A stretch of DNA of 64,000 bases, taken from an uncultured Aquimarina sp. GTDB taxonomy: Bacteria > Bacteroidota > Bacteroidia > Flavobacteriales > Flavobacteriaceae. The number at the start of each line of letters is the position of its first letter. Within the stretch, counting starts at the first letter, position 1. The DNA lies in assembly GCA_947493035.1 (NCBI GenBank), contig CANLOW010000001.1, positions 434,001-498,000 on the forward strand, in the 5' to 3' direction. The position numbers were made by a program, and so were the translations under genes. Shown piece by piece: positions 17,108 to 26,643 of the stretch. Under the pieces are notes generated by a model. The model worked only from the letters and a program-made list of their open reading frames with translations. It searched no databases and had not been told where the DNA came from.

Positions 17108-17650
17108 ATGGGAATATATATTGCATTATTAAGAGGAATCAATATTGGAGGAAGAAATAAAATCTTAATGAAAGACTTAACAGATCTTTTTATTGATTTA
17201 AGTTTCCAAAATGTAATCACCTATATACAAAGTGGGAATGTTGTTTTCAATAGCCAAAATAATTCTACTAATGATCTATCAATTATTATTAAAAAAGGAA
17301 TTCTAGACAAATTTAAGCTCGACATTCCAACCTTAGTGATTTCACAAAAGGAATTGGTATTTGCCGCAACTAATAATCCTTTCTATAACGATAAAATTGA
17401 CAGCACTAGACTTCATGTTACTTTTCTAAATGAACAACCCAACACTACTCTTCTCACCAAAATAAATGAAGAAACCTATAAAACTAAAGACCTCTTCGAG
17501 ATTATAAATAAATGTGCATTTATTAATTGTGAAAAAAAATATCATCAATCTAAATTTTCTAATGCTTTCTTCGAAAAGAAATTAAATGTAGACGCCACTA
17601 CTCGTAATTGGAGAACCGTTTCTAAACTCTTAGAATTAACTAATCGATAA
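17108..17650 (+). CDS. DUF1697 domain protein
   Basis: 180 residues matching the DUF1697 family across the full length: N-terminal YIALLRGINIGGRNKILMKDL, NVITYIQSGNVVF and the C-terminal NWRTVSKLLELT. The family is cytosolic, widespread and has no established function. No operon partner: a repeat and terminator lie upstream and a MITE-like repeat downstream. Confidence 0.9.
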   Translation: MGIYIALLRGINIGGRNKILMKDLTDLFIDLSFQNVITYIQSGNVVFNSQNNSTNDLSIIIKKGILDKFKLDIPTLVISQKELVFAATNNPFYNDKIDSTRLHVTFLNEQPNTTLLTKINEETYKTKDLFEIINKCAFINCEKKYHQSKFSNAFFEKKLNVDATTRNWRTVSKLLELTNR

Positions 17651-17675
17651 ATACATTATTTAGTAATATTATATG

Positions 17676-17820
17676 TAGATCCGCAATTAGTAATATTATA
17701 TAAAGTTTCGTCATTCCTTGCTTGACAAGGAATCTCATCCTGCTGATTTTTATATCGTTAATGAGATCCCGAAACGAGTTCAGGATGACGTAATTCTTAT
17801 TATTAGTGATTACGGATATT
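17676..17820 (+). repeat. MITE-like palindromic repeat, copy B
   Basis: 145 bp, reverse orientation to copy A (6286-6429). Ends are AGATCCGCAAT (17677-17687) and ATTACGGATATT (17809-17820). The inner hairpin GTCATTCCTTG..CAAGGAATC and the far arm AGGATGACG are conserved. A 14-bp direct repeat TAGTAATATTATAT (17661-17674, 17688-17701) straddles its left end. Confidence 0.75.
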
Positions 17821-17832
17821 AAAATTTTACAT

Positions 17833-17860
17833 AAAAAAAGACAGCACTAAGGCTGTCTTT
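17833..17860 (-). terminator. Terminator of the unknown lipoprotein gene
   Basis: Minus-strand stem AAAGACAGC/GCTGTCTTT (17837-17845 with 17852-17860) followed by a run of T residues, 24 bp past the stop at 17884. Confidence 0.85.
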
Positions 17861-17883
17861 AAAACAAATAAAAACGGAATCTA

Positions 17884-19212
17884 CTAATTTCTTGGTGACC
17901 CTATTTGTGTACCAATAACACTAGCTTCTGGCTGAGTTATTACTGGACAGTTAATAATAGCACCTGATGCTGTTAACAAATCAGATAAAGAATTTGCTAG
18001 TGGACTTGTATTCGCATTATCTCTAAAAGGAATTAAAATCTCATCTCTCAACAATTGATTGATTTGATCAAAGCTTTTTAATATTGGTCGCTCACTTTCA
18101 GGTACTGTAAACTCAGTAATATGCGCATCCCACATTGGTGCATAATCTGTATCACTAGGATCTATAGGGAATGTATTTGTTGGATCTTGTACCTGACGAT
18201 CGCTTAACGAAGCCGTGTTTAAACCTTGTACTCCATCTCCATCAGTATCTGTAGTTCTACCATTAGCTGTTGGGCTAAAAGGTAACATCGATCCTCCTGG
18301 GAATAACCCGAATGTTGGTAAATCTGCTAATTTTGGAGCAAATACTCCAAGCTCAATAGTTGCTGGTCCTGGATCAGAAGTATCTGTCACTATATGGAAA
18401 TAATATGGTTTCTCATCGTGCCACCCATCTAATAATTGCATTACCACTGATGCTTTGTCTGCTGCTAAATTTGGATTGTTTAAATCATCTTCTTGCGCTG
18501 GGCCATTACCATCTGGATGTGGGATTCTATCATGAATACCTGTACTATTTGCTACTAACTGAGCATTGATCACAACACCACTTGGAGTAACTACGTATGA
18601 AGACCAAGCATCATTTGCAATTGCACCAGGATTTACTTCAGCTGGTGGAAATCCAAATAACAATCCATCTTCACTTTCACCTCCAGCTACCAAAGATCTT
18701 TTTGGAGAAAAATCTACAGCTCCTTCAAAAACCAATCTGCCATCTGGTGTCCATGTCGCATTTTGAACTCCATCAGAACCAATTGCCGCTGCCATTCTAG
18801 GTGCATAAATAACTCCTAATTGATCTGCCATTGCTCGATCCGAAGATTCTGTAATTACATAATAACATCTTCTTGGTCCGTCTGAAGTTGTCTCCCAACC
18901 TTGAAACATTGGAAACCTAGCTGTAGGACCTGCTGGCACTACTGCTCTATCGATACGAAAATCAATACCTAAAACACTTGGCAAAAATACATTTTGTGCA
19001 TCGGTAAAAGTTAATGCTGGATTATTTGCGTCATAAGGTGTCCCTCCATCTTGACGAATACTTTCTAATAAAAAATTAGCTTCTTGGATTGGTGTTACAT
19101 TTGCCGTTTCTTCTACCTGACCTACAGGATCGTTGTTATCATCGTCGCCACAACTCACTAAGAATGCGCCACAAGCTAACATCGCTGATAATATGATATG
19201 TCTATTTTTCAT
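17884..19212 (-). CDS. Large hypothetical lipoprotein
   Basis: About 442 residues. ATG 19212 (MKNRHIILSAMLACGAFLVSCGDDD) is preferred because it gives a compact lipoprotein signal; the ATG 21 bp upstream adds a basic heptapeptide. After the lipidated Cys comes an acidic linker. The mature domain is rich in Asp/Pro/Gly and contains RRCYYVITESSDRAMADQLGVIYAPRM and YYFHIVTDTSD..ELGVFAPKL, which look like two copies of one fold (Y-Y-x-[IV]-T-[ED], then GV[IF]APK/RM). I do not recognise the family. A calcium-type DTDGDGVQG loop is present. It is monocistronic with a 16-bp palindrome upstream. Confidence 0.65.
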   Translation of the reverse strand: MKNRHIILSAMLACGAFLVSCGDDDNNDPVGQVEETANVTPIQEANFLLESIRQDGGTPYDANNPALTFTDAQNVFLPSVLGIDFRIDRAVVPAGPTARFPMFQGWETTSDGPRRCYYVITESSDRAMADQLGVIYAPRMAAAIGSDGVQNATWTPDGRLVFEGAVDFSPKRSLVAGGESEDGLLFGFPPAEVNPGAIANDAWSSYVVTPSGVVINAQLVANSTGIHDRIPHPDGNGPAQEDDLNNPNLAADKASVVMQLLDGWHDEKPYYFHIVTDTSDPGPATIELGVFAPKLADLPTFGLFPGGSMLPFSPTANGRTTDTDGDGVQGLNTASLSDRQVQDPTNTFPIDPSDTDYAPMWDAHITEFTVPESERPILKSFDQINQLLRDEILIPFRDNANTSPLANSLSDLLTASGAIINCPVITQPEASVIGTQIGSPRN

Positions 19213-19253
19213 TTTACTCTTTATTTTTATCAATTTCTAAAATGAATAGTTAG

Positions 19254-19269
19254 ATTGTAGGCCTACAAT
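19254..19269. promoter_or_regulatory. Perfect 16-bp palindrome upstream of lipoprotein gene
   Basis: ATTGTAGGCCTACAAT lies 42 bp before the chosen start codon at 19212. Its position and perfect symmetry fit a dimeric repressor or activator site. The rest of 19270-19470 shows no gene or clear signal. Confidence 0.4.
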
Positions 19270-19473
19270 TTGTTTATTCGTTATTAACATTTTTAATACC
19301 CTCTTTGAGTCAAGGCTATTTCAAAACACTAACAAAAAAAAATAAATAAAAACTCAATATGCTATAAAACAAGTATTTTACATGCTTTATTTAATTTTAA
19401 AAAAGATGGAATCGAAAAATGAATTGTTAGACTGCTAACATTAAAACGATCTTAAAGAGATACTAAAATGAAG

Positions 19474-19512
19474 AAAAAAAGCCTCTTTGTTCTAAAATTT
19501 TAGAATAAAGAG
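19474..19512 (-). terminator. Terminator of the thiF-thiE unit
   Basis: 15-bp arms 19483-19497 and 19498-19512 (one G-T pair), then GCTTTTTTT on the minus strand. It is 65 bp downstream of the thiE-like stop. Confidence 0.85.
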
Positions 19513-19576
19513 ACTTTGAAATTATGCTTTTTCTAAAGTAATATTTACAATTATATTATTTCTACAACTGTTTTTA

Positions 19577-20176
19577 CTAAAATATCAATGCTGTATTTTT
19601 CACTAAATATTTTAAACTTTCTAAAGGATTTTCTGCATTCCAAACTCCACCTAAAACACCTACACCTGCATAACCTAGTGCTTTCACTTCATTTAAATTT
19701 GCCCCATTAACACCTCCCATACCAATAACAGGTACTTCTATATTACTAACATCAAATGCTTTTCCTTCCATTCCCTGTTTTGATATAGCCGTAAACACAG
19801 GGCTTAGTAAATTATAAATCAATGGAATTTCCTTATACAACATAACATCTCCTGCATTATGAAAAGAAGTACTTACATCATAACGTTGAGAAGTAAATTG
19901 AGCTACATATAAACCAAAGTCTTCTCCCATATCTATCCTAGGCTGTTCTTGGATATGAACTCCTTTTAGTATAAAATCTTCTGCTAATTCATGATGGTAA
20001 TGAATCATGATTCGATTATGATATTCTTCGTCTATGGCGCTTATAAAAGCTAGATGCTGTGCATAATTTTTATTAGGCTTTCGAAGATGTAAGATTTCAA
20101 GACCTGCTTCAAAAAATTGATTAATCAATTCTGTTTCATCAGCTATGTCTTTTTCGGGGGTAATTAGTATTAGCAT
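19577..20176 (-). CDS. Thiamine phosphate synthase family protein (ThiE/TenI-like)
   Basis: A 199-residue TIM-barrel protein of the ThiE/TenI family. ThiE joins the thiazole and pyrimidine halves of thiamine. Seen: LEILHLRKPN (position of the pyrimidine-diphosphate loop), KGVHIQEQ, STSFHN, SPVFTAISKQG and GMGGVN. Several canonical ThiE residues are altered (HLGxxD reads HIQEQ, the GP[IV]F[PA]T-type loop reads SPVFTAIS), so it may be the divergent Bacteroidetes paralogue or a TenI-like isomerase. It follows the ThiF/MoeB gene by 50 bp, supporting a sulfur-carrier/thiamine role. No TPP riboswitch was seen here. Confidence 0.8.
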   Translation of the reverse strand: MLILITPEKDIADETELINQFFEAGLEILHLRKPNKNYAQHLAFISAIDEEYHNRIMIHYHHELAEDFILKGVHIQEQPRIDMGEDFGLYVAQFTSQRYDVSTSFHNAGDVMLYKEIPLIYNLLSPVFTAISKQGMEGKAFDVSNIEVPVIGMGGVNGANLNEVKALGYAGVGVLGGVWNAENPLESLKYLVKNTALIF

Positions 20177-20226
20177 CTTTAGATTAGTATTTATTATTGT
20201 CTATTAATAATTTAAATTTTTAGATT

Positions 20227-21312
20227 TTAACAATTATCAATTAAAAATATTTCATTAATCCCTCCTTCAAGATTCATTAATGTCTTTGGGTAATTATATT
20301 CTAATAATAACTCGATGGCTTTTGCACTTCGTTTTCCACTAGCACACATCACCACTAAGGTTTTATGGTTAGGTATTTCCCCTAAACGTTCCTCTAATTC
20401 ATCTAAAGGGATGTGTTGTCCTTCTATATTTTCGTCTTCATATTCGTCATAAGTACGTACATCTAATAACAGATAATTGTCCTTGTTACTTAGAAAATCA
20501 CTCGCAGAAATTGTGTTCATATTATCTGTATCTGGCAATCCACAAAAATAATTATAGTTGTTTTCAAACTTAATAATTTCTAAAGTATCATTTTTTGAAA
20601 AGCTCAATACTTGCTGTTGCAAAGACAATGCATCAAAATAAAGAAGCTTGTTGACTAGTGGAGTTCCAATACCTGTAATCAACTTTATTACCTCATTTGC
20701 TTGAAGACTACCAACAATACCTGGCAATACCCCAAGCACTCCTATTTCACTACAATTAGGAACACTTCCTGCTGCCGGTGGTGTAGGGTACAAACAACGA
20801 TAAGTGGCACTTCCTTGATAATTAAATACCGCTACTTGCCCTTGAAAGGTATATATCGATCCAAAAACTAAAGGCTTATTTGCGATCACGCTGGCATCAT
20901 TTACTAAATAGCGCGTCGGAAAATTATCCGTTCCATCTACGATTAGGTCATATTGTTGAAATAGGTCTAGCGCGTTTTCCTTTGAAAGATAAGTTTCATG
21001 TACTTTAAAATTCACGAAAGGATTTAGCTTTGATAATCGGTTTGCTGCTGATTGGGCTTTCGATGCTCCTATATCATCAACTGTATATAAAATTTGACGT
21101 TGAAGATTAGATTGATCGACAGTATCTCCATCAACGATTCCGATAGTACCTACACCTGCGGCTGTTAAATATTGTAATACGGGACAGCCCAAACCTCCTG
21201 CCCCAATAACTAACACCTTAGCTTGTTTCAACTTCAATTGCCCTTCCTCTCCTATTTGGTTTAAAATAAGGTGACGGTGGTATTGTTTTTTTTCTTGTGG
21301 GGATAGGTTCAT
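20227..21312 (-). CDS. ThiF/MoeB-type adenylyltransferase with C-terminal rhodanese domain
   Basis: An E1-like enzyme that adenylates the C-terminus of a sulfur-carrier protein (ThiS or MoaD) and can transfer sulfur through its rhodanese. The Rossmann motif GAGGLGCP is near residues 37-44; the family blocks DGDTVDQSNLQRQILY, DGTDNFPTRYLVND and the catalytic NCSEIGVLGVLPG follow. The rhodanese domain (about 265-361) has DVRTYDEYEDENIEG and active-site CASGKRS. The partner carrier is not encoded nearby. With the ThiE-like gene downstream a thiamine role is more likely than molybdopterin, but both are possible. Confidence 0.9.
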   Translation of the reverse strand: MNLSPQEKKQYHRHLILNQIGEEGQLKLKQAKVLVIGAGGLGCPVLQYLTAAGVGTIGIVDGDTVDQSNLQRQILYTVDDIGASKAQSAANRLSKLNPFVNFKVHETYLSKENALDLFQQYDLIVDGTDNFPTRYLVNDASVIANKPLVFGSIYTFQGQVAVFNYQGSATYRCLYPTPPAAGSVPNCSEIGVLGVLPGIVGSLQANEVIKLITGIGTPLVNKLLYFDALSLQQQVLSFSKNDTLEIIKFENNYNYFCGLPDTDNMNTISASDFLSNKDNYLLLDVRTYDEYEDENIEGQHIPLDELEERLGEIPNHKTLVVMCASGKRSAKAIELLLEYNYPKTLMNLEGGINEIFLIDNC

Positions 21313-21345
21313 ACAGCAACTAATTGATAATTAAGCTCTTTATCT

Positions 21346-21375
21346 GAGGAGATTCCTGTCTTCACAGGAATGACG
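21346..21375. repeat. Partial copy (D) of the GTCATTCC-type hairpin repeat
   Basis: GAGATTCCTG/CAGGAATGACG arms, the inner hairpin of the family seen at 6286, 17676 and 57660. About 55 bp on, ACTGAATTTATCGAAGTCC resembles a decayed form of the CTGAGCGCAGTCGAAGCCC arm at 43192-43210. Confidence 0.5.
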
Positions 21376-21476
21376 TTGACTTTAGAGGTCTCAATAATAT
21401 GAAACAAATTTAATGATTATGTATTACGACTTTAGTTTACACTGAATTTATCGAAGTCCTCGGTAGTTCTAATCAA

Positions 21477-22490
21477 CTATCTTTCTAAAATCTTAATCAT
21501 TTTAAAGGATTTCAATAAATGAAATAATCCTGGCAGAATGACTACTCCCCCAATAATTAAAGTAGTTCCTAGAACACTAATTGTACTTTCGGGTGCTATA
21601 TTTTCTAACAAACTAATGGTATGCGTTTGCGTGAAAATCAATTCTGGAAAAACAGGAATAAAAGCTGCCGATAGAATACAAACAACCTGTAAGCCGGCAA
21701 ATAAACGGCTGTAGATTCGGCGTTGCTTCTTGATACTTTGCCATAAAGGAAATAACAAAATCCCTGAAATGATTACAATAGCCAGTGTCCACTTACTTTC
21801 TAAAAAAACAGATACAAATTCAACCTTAGTTAGATAACCGTATAACAAACACAAAAAGCCCAAAATCACCACTACAATTGTGGCAATACGTGCTTTTTTA
21901 ACATATACTTTTCGATGTTCCTGTTCTGATTCTCCAATCAATAATATGGCTGCCAAGAAAGTGCATAAAGCCGTAAAAAAACATCCTATTAAAATGGAAA
22001 AAATATTAAACCACCCTTGTATATACAATTCGTAAAACGAATGTGACTCTTGATTCGTTACGATTTGACTGCTCAATAAAGCTCCGAAAACCATCCCTAT
22101 AAAAATAGGAGTTACCAAACTAGACACTCGAAACATCCAATCATATACGATCTGCGATTTATCGATAAATGCATCGTAATGACGAAACACGAAAGCAACC
22201 CCTCGTAATGTGATCCCTAATAGCATTAGTGTAATAGGAATATGAAGGGATACTACCAACACATTATAAAACACGGGGAATGCCACCCAAAGAATTACAA
22301 TGGTAATGATAATCCAAATATGATTGGCTTCCCAAACAGGTCCCATAACACGGTATAAGGTTTTCTTGGTAACGGCCTGGTTTTCTTTCGATGAAAATAA
22401 CTCTAATACTCCAGCTCCAAAATCGGCTCCTGCTAATAGTACATATAACAAAACCGAAAAAATCAAAAAGAATAAAACTACGTAGATCAT
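21477..22490 (-). CDS. cydB: Cytochrome bd ubiquinol oxidase subunit II
   Basis: CydB, 337 residues, with eight to nine membrane helices. It pairs with CydA to form the high-affinity bd-type quinol oxidase of the inner membrane. Typical start LFFLIFSVLLYVLLAGADFGAGVLELF and GPVWEANHIWIIITIVILWVAFPVFY are present. It overlaps cydA by one base (TAATG), showing translational coupling. No cydX-like small ORF was recognised after it. Confidence 0.96.
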   Translation of the reverse strand: MIYVVLFFLIFSVLLYVLLAGADFGAGVLELFSSKENQAVTKKTLYRVMGPVWEANHIWIIITIVILWVAFPVFYNVLVVSLHIPITLMLLGITLRGVAFVFRHYDAFIDKSQIVYDWMFRVSSLVTPIFIGMVFGALLSSQIVTNQESHSFYELYIQGWFNIFSILIGCFFTALCTFLAAILLIGESEQEHRKVYVKKARIATIVVVILGFLCLLYGYLTKVEFVSVFLESKWTLAIVIISGILLFPLWQSIKKQRRIYSRLFAGLQVVCILSAAFIPVFPELIFTQTHTISLLENIAPESTISVLGTTLIIGGVVILPGLFHLLKSFKMIKILER

Positions 22491-23800
22491 TAGGCCATTA
22501 ATTGAGATTGATTCAATGCTTTAATTTGTCGGTTCATCAACCAAGCTACGGCAACCGTTAAAAGCACATAAAGTGCCACATACATATAAAAACTTACCAC
22601 AATCCCAGGCACAGGAGTTACAGCGTCTTTGGTTCTCATAATCCCATGAATAATCCACGGCTGACGGCCTACTTCGGTGACGATCCAACCTGCTTCCAAA
22701 GCCATATAACCTACAGGCGCTAGTAGTGTAAAACCCCACCAAAACCAATTCTTTTGCCACCAAGATTGTTTTTTAAAATAAGCTAAAAAGAATACTATCG
22801 ATGCCATTGCCATAATTCCTCCAAGGCTTACCATCACTTGAAATGCATAGTGCACGATAGCCACATTGGGCCTTTCATCTTCTGGGAAATCATTTAATCC
22901 TTTTACCTCAGCATCAAAATCACCAAAAGCTAAAAAGGAAAGTGCTTTAGGTATTTCTACTTTATATTTCACTTCTTGGGTTTCATTATTTACAATTCCA
23001 CCTATATACAATGGCGCACCTTTTTCTGTATCGTAATGCGCTTCCATTGCTGCTAATTTTACAGGTTGTCGCTCGGCAATATCTTTGGCAGATAAATCTC
23101 CACTTAATGGCTGCAATAATGCAGCTATTGCCCCAAAACTAATGGCTATTTTAAAGGCAGCTTGATGCACATCCATTTGCCTACCTCTCAGTATTTGATA
23201 GGCATGAATTCCTGCTACGGCAAAACCTGTCGAAGCGAAAGCTGCTAAGGTCATATGAAGTGCTTGTGTAAACCAAGCTTTATTGAGCATCGCCTTTACA
23301 GGATCTATATTTGAGAACACCCCATCCACATAATCAAATCCGCTAGGCGCATTCATCCACCCATTGGCTGCTACCACTAATATTCCTGAAAGTACTCCTG
23401 AGATCCCAACAATGACTCCCGTAATCCAATGAAATTTTTCGGGGATTTTATTCCATCCATATAAATAGAATCCTAACGCGATGGCTTCTACAAAAAAGGC
23501 TGCTCCTTCTAACGAAAAAGGCATTCCTATAATGGGCCCAGCATGCTTCATAAATTCTGGCCATAACAACCCTAACTCGAAAGACAAAGCAGTACCCGAA
23601 ACAGCACCAGTTACAAAGAAAATGGCAACTCCTTTTTGCCAAGATTTAGTAAGGGTTAGATATATCTTCTTTCGTGTTTTTAACCATTTATAATGTGACG
23701 TAATCATAAAAAAAGGCATTACCATACCCACACAGGCAAACACGATGTGGAAGATGAGTGTAAATGCCATTTGAAGCCTTGCTGCATCTAGGTTTTCCAT
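22490..23800 (-). CDS. cydA: Cytochrome bd ubiquinol oxidase subunit I
   Basis: CydA, 436 residues, carries the haems b558, b595 and d and the quinol site. It begins DAARLQMAFTLIFHIVFACVGM with the His of the first haem-ligand helix. Further conserved parts: GAVSGTALSFELGLLWPEF, FFVEAIALGFYLYGW, GWMNAPSG, the haem-ligand helix region near HAYQIL, and GWIVTEVGRQPWIIHG. The quinol loop is of the short type, as in non-proteobacterial enzymes. cydA-cydB form a two-gene operon with a -7 box at 23819-23826. Confidence 0.96.
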   Translation of the reverse strand: MENLDAARLQMAFTLIFHIVFACVGMVMPFFMITSHYKWLKTRKKIYLTLTKSWQKGVAIFFVTGAVSGTALSFELGLLWPEFMKHAGPIIGMPFSLEGAAFFVEAIALGFYLYGWNKIPEKFHWITGVIVGISGVLSGILVVAANGWMNAPSGFDYVDGVFSNIDPVKAMLNKAWFTQALHMTLAAFASTGFAVAGIHAYQILRGRQMDVHQAAFKIAISFGAIAALLQPLSGDLSAKDIAERQPVKLAAMEAHYDTEKGAPLYIGGIVNNETQEVKYKVEIPKALSFLAFGDFDAEVKGLNDFPEDERPNVAIVHYAFQVMVSLGGIMAMASIVFFLAYFKKQSWWQKNWFWWGFTLLAPVGYMALEAGWIVTEVGRQPWIIHGIMRTKDAVTPVPGIVVSFYMYVALYVLLTVAVAWLMNRQIKALNQSQLMA

Positions 23801-23818
23801 ACACTTGAGAAGTTTTCA

Positions 23819-23826
23819 CAAAGATA
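23819..23826 (-). promoter_or_regulatory. Candidate cydAB -7 box TATCTTTG
   Basis: TAnnTTTG match on the minus strand, 19 bp before the cydA start codon. No clear TTG. Confidence 0.4.
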
Positions 23827-23979
23827 CTTCAGGATGTGTTCTTGACCTCGTTTTTAAGAAATTTTAAGAGGCTTATTTTCGTTACATCTTATTTTATTAA
23901 AACTACTTGTTCACAAACATAAGAGTTATGCTTATGAAATTACTTTTACTAAATTGAATACTAGTGTCGAAATGCCATT

Positions 23980-25272
23980 TTAATTTCGGCGGCGGCGATT
24001 GTTGGCATTTCCTTTTCCTCCTCCTTGCCCATTGCTCTTCTTTTTTCTATTAGCAAAAAACTCTTGTTTTCGTTTTTGCTTTTCTTTTTCTGCTGCTTTC
24101 TTTTCTGCAGCATTCATCGGCTTATCGGTTTGCGGAAATGGATTATCCGTTGCCACAGTAATCTTTTTCTTTATCGTTTTTTCGACATCTCTTACGTATT
24201 CATTTTCTTCTGGCTCACAGATCGAAATCGCAATCCCATCTTCACCAGCACGCCCACAACGTCCAATACGATGCACATAGGTTTCTGGTTCGTTAGGAAT
24301 ATCATAATTAATCACATAGCGTAACTTATCGATATCGATCCCTCTAGCAGCAATGTCCGTAGCTACCAATACACGCACTTTATTTTCTTTGAATTGTGAA
24401 AGTGCTCTTTGACGTTGGTTTTGAGATTTATCTCCATGTATTGCGGCACTCTCAATACGCTGCTTTTTCAAATTTCGAACAATACGATCTGCGCCATGCT
24501 TTGTTCTTGAAAACACTAAAGCTTGTGTAATCTCTTCTGCTTTTAAAATATGAAACAACAATTCTTTTTTACTTGACTTGTTGGTCATATATAAATATTG
24601 CTGAATGGTCTGTGCTGTAGATGAAACTGGATTTACCGTTACTTTTTTGGGATTCACCAAAATTTCATTGGAAAGCTTTAAAATATTCTGTGGCATGGTA
24701 GCCGAGAAAAATAAGGATTGACGCTGTCTAGGCAACATCGCAATGACTTTCTTAATATCGTTTATAAACCCCATGTTTAACATACGATCTGCTTCATCGA
24801 GTATGAAATACTTGATCTCTTTTAAAGAAATATATCCTTGACTTATTAAATCTAACAAACGTCCTGGTGTTGCAATAACAATATCTACACCCTTCTTTAA
24901 GGCTTTCACTTGCGGCCCTTGATTAACTCCTCCAAAAATGACGGTGTTTGAAATATCTACATATTTCGAATAATCTGAAAAATTATCAGCAATTTGAATA
25001 GCTAATTCTCTGGTTGGAGTAACAACTAGTGTTGATATTTTTCTTTTTCCTCCTGAAGGAATATTTCTTTCGATTAAATGCTGAATGATAGGAATTGCAA
25101 AAGCGGCTGTTTTCCCTGTTCCCGTTTGTGCACTTCCCAAAATATCATCTCCACTTAAAATAATGGGAATCGATTTTTCTTGAATTGCCGTTGGCTCAGT
25201 ATATTTTTTATCTTCTAATGCTTTTAATATCGGAGAAACTAATTGTAAATCTTCAAATGTCATGGTTCTCAA
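23980..25272 (-). CDS. DEAD-box RNA helicase, RhlE-like
   Basis: An ATP-dependent RNA helicase of 430 residues. Motifs in order: Q motif (F-DL..PILKALEDKKYTEPTAIQEKSIP), I AQTGTGKT, Ia TPTRELA, II DEAD (LDEADRMLNMGF), III SATMP, V DIAARGIDI, VI HRIGRCGR. The C-terminal 60 residues are Lys/Arg/Gly/Asn-rich (QKRKQEFFANRKKKSNGQGG), a basic tail as in RhlE that helps RNA binding. Likely roles are ribosome maturation and mRNA decay. ATG at 25263 is an alternative start. Monocistronic. Confidence 0.94.
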   Translation of the reverse strand: MRTMTFEDLQLVSPILKALEDKKYTEPTAIQEKSIPIILSGDDILGSAQTGTGKTAAFAIPIIQHLIERNIPSGGKRKISTLVVTPTRELAIQIADNFSDYSKYVDISNTVIFGGVNQGPQVKALKKGVDIVIATPGRLLDLISQGYISLKEIKYFILDEADRMLNMGFINDIKKVIAMLPRQRQSLFFSATMPQNILKLSNEILVNPKKVTVNPVSSTAQTIQQYLYMTNKSSKKELLFHILKAEEITQALVFSRTKHGADRIVRNLKKQRIESAAIHGDKSQNQRQRALSQFKENKVRVLVATDIAARGIDIDKLRYVINYDIPNEPETYVHRIGRCGRAGEDGIAISICEPEENEYVRDVEKTIKKKITVATDNPFPQTDKPMNAAEKKAAEKEKQKRKQEFFANRKKKSNGQGGGKGNANNRRRRN

Positions 25273-25396
25273 TTTTTTGTTCTAATAGATGACTCTTTTA
25301 TTGAGAAGACAAACCTGAGGCAGTATTGTATTCAAAGTCAAACTTTGTATGCTATTTCGCAATCTTAATGTTATCGTAAATTAAGTCAAGAATCAA

Positions 25397-25669
25397 TCAA
25401 GAACTCGCTTTACGAAATGTTTTTGTGGCTACTTTTTTTGAAAGTGTTTTTAAATAAAGATGTTCGACTTTGGTTCTTGCCCAAGGCGTTTTTCTTAAAA
25501 ACTTTAGACTCGACTTAATGGAAGGATCTTTTTTAAAACAATTGATATTAACTTCTAAAGCTAACGCTTCCCATCCTAAAACATCTACTAAATGCTCCAG
25601 TATATCAATCAATTTCACCCCATGCAAAGGGTTGTTTTTTTGTTCTTTTTTAGACTCCTGGCTATTATC
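25397..25669 (-). CDS. VF530 family (DUF2132) DNA-binding protein
   Basis: A small cytosolic protein with the complete VF530 core [26 protein letters not shown] followed by [22 protein letters not shown]. Proteins of this family are reported to bind double-stranded DNA. ATG 25669 ([13 protein letters not shown]) is chosen because family members start shortly before NNPLHG; an ATG at 25702 would add 11 residues. It stands alone, divergent from nothing obvious. The basic [10 protein letters not shown] tail fits nucleic-acid binding. Confidence 0.85.
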   Translation of the reverse strand, partial: DNSQESKKEQKNNPLHGVKLIDILEHLVDVLGWEALALEVNINCFKKDPSIKSSLKFLRKTPWARTKVEHLYLKTLSKKVATKTFRKASS

Positions 25670-25878
25670 CATGAAATTACAAACACTTTCTTTTTGTGCC
25701 AATGCTGCAAAGTAACTATATATTTAGCTATCGAATAGATAAAACCTTAAAAGAATCTATGAATTTAATTAGACTTGTTTTATTAAAGAATTAATCCACT
25801 ACTTTTTCTTTGAAAATCCATGAATTCGACCCAAGAAACAATGAAGAACTAAATATTAAAAAGTTATTTTCTAATATA

Positions 25879-26643
25879 TTAAAGACCTTTTAATTGAGCT
25901 TCACGTACTTTCTTAAATAAGTTTGAAGAATATACAAAGTCGGTAACGGCTTCGTTATCTGTTTTAAATATCTGTGTTTTATCGGCTTCCCATTCAAGAT
26001 ATCCATTTTTTAGGAATACAATTTTCTCACCTATTTCCATTACAGAATTCATATCGTGAGTGTTGATTACAGTGGTGATATTAAATTCCTCAGTAAGCTC
26101 TTTAATAAGATTATCAATAACGATAGCTGTTTTGGGATCTAAACCAGAATTAGGCTCATCACAAAATAAATATTTTGGGTTAGTGACAATAGCGCGAGCA
26201 ATAGCCACACGTTTTTGCATCCCTCCACTAATCTGAGAAGGGAGTTTATTGTCTGCGCCTTCTAGGTTAACACGCTTCAATACTTCATTTACACGGTCAT
26301 CCATCTCACTATTGGATTGCCTTGTAAACATTTCTAAAGGAAAGCGCACGTTTTCTGCTACAGTCATTGAGTCAAATAAAGCACTGCCTTGAAAAACCAT
26401 TCCCATTTGTTGGCGTAAATCTCGCTTTTCATCGTCACTCAATCCATTATACTTCTTTCCATCGTAAGAGATGGACCCTTCTTCAGGGCCATACAAACCT
26501 AATAAGCATTTAAGAAAAACAGTTTTTCCACTACCACTAGTACCAATAATTAAATTCGTCTTCCCTTGCTCGAAAGTAGTTGAGATTCCTTTTAAAATTT
26601 TAGTTCCTCCGAAACCTTTATGTAAATCTGTTACTTCAATCAT
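25879..26643 (-). CDS. Phospholipid/organic-solvent ABC transporter ATPase, MlaF-like
   Basis: The ATPase of a MlaFE-type transporter that moves phospholipids between inner and outer membranes. Walker A is GTSGSGKTV, Q loop MGMVFQGSALFDSMTV, signature ISGGMQKRVAIARAI, Walker B YLFCDEPNSGLDP and H loop VINTHDM. The stop/start overlap with the upstream MlaE gene is one base (TAATG). No MlaD (MCE) gene lies in this cluster. Confidence 0.92.
   Translation of the reverse strand: MIEVTDLHKGFGGTKILKGISTTFEQGKTNLIIGTSGSGKTVFLKCLLGLYGPEEGSISYDGKKYNGLSDDEKRDLRQQMGMVFQGSALFDSMTVAENVRFPLEMFTRQSNSEMDDRVNEVLKRVNLEGADNKLPSQISGGMQKRVAIARAIVTNPKYLFCDEPNSGLDPKTAIVIDNLIKELTEEFNITTVINTHDMNSVMEIGEKIVFLKNGYLEWEADKTQIFKTDNEAVTDFVYSSNLFKKVREAQLKGL

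Noticed and set aside
19577..21312. TPP riboswitch for the thiamine genes
   Set aside because: No CUGAGA-type core or thi-box-like fold was recognised upstream of thiF/thiE or thiL.
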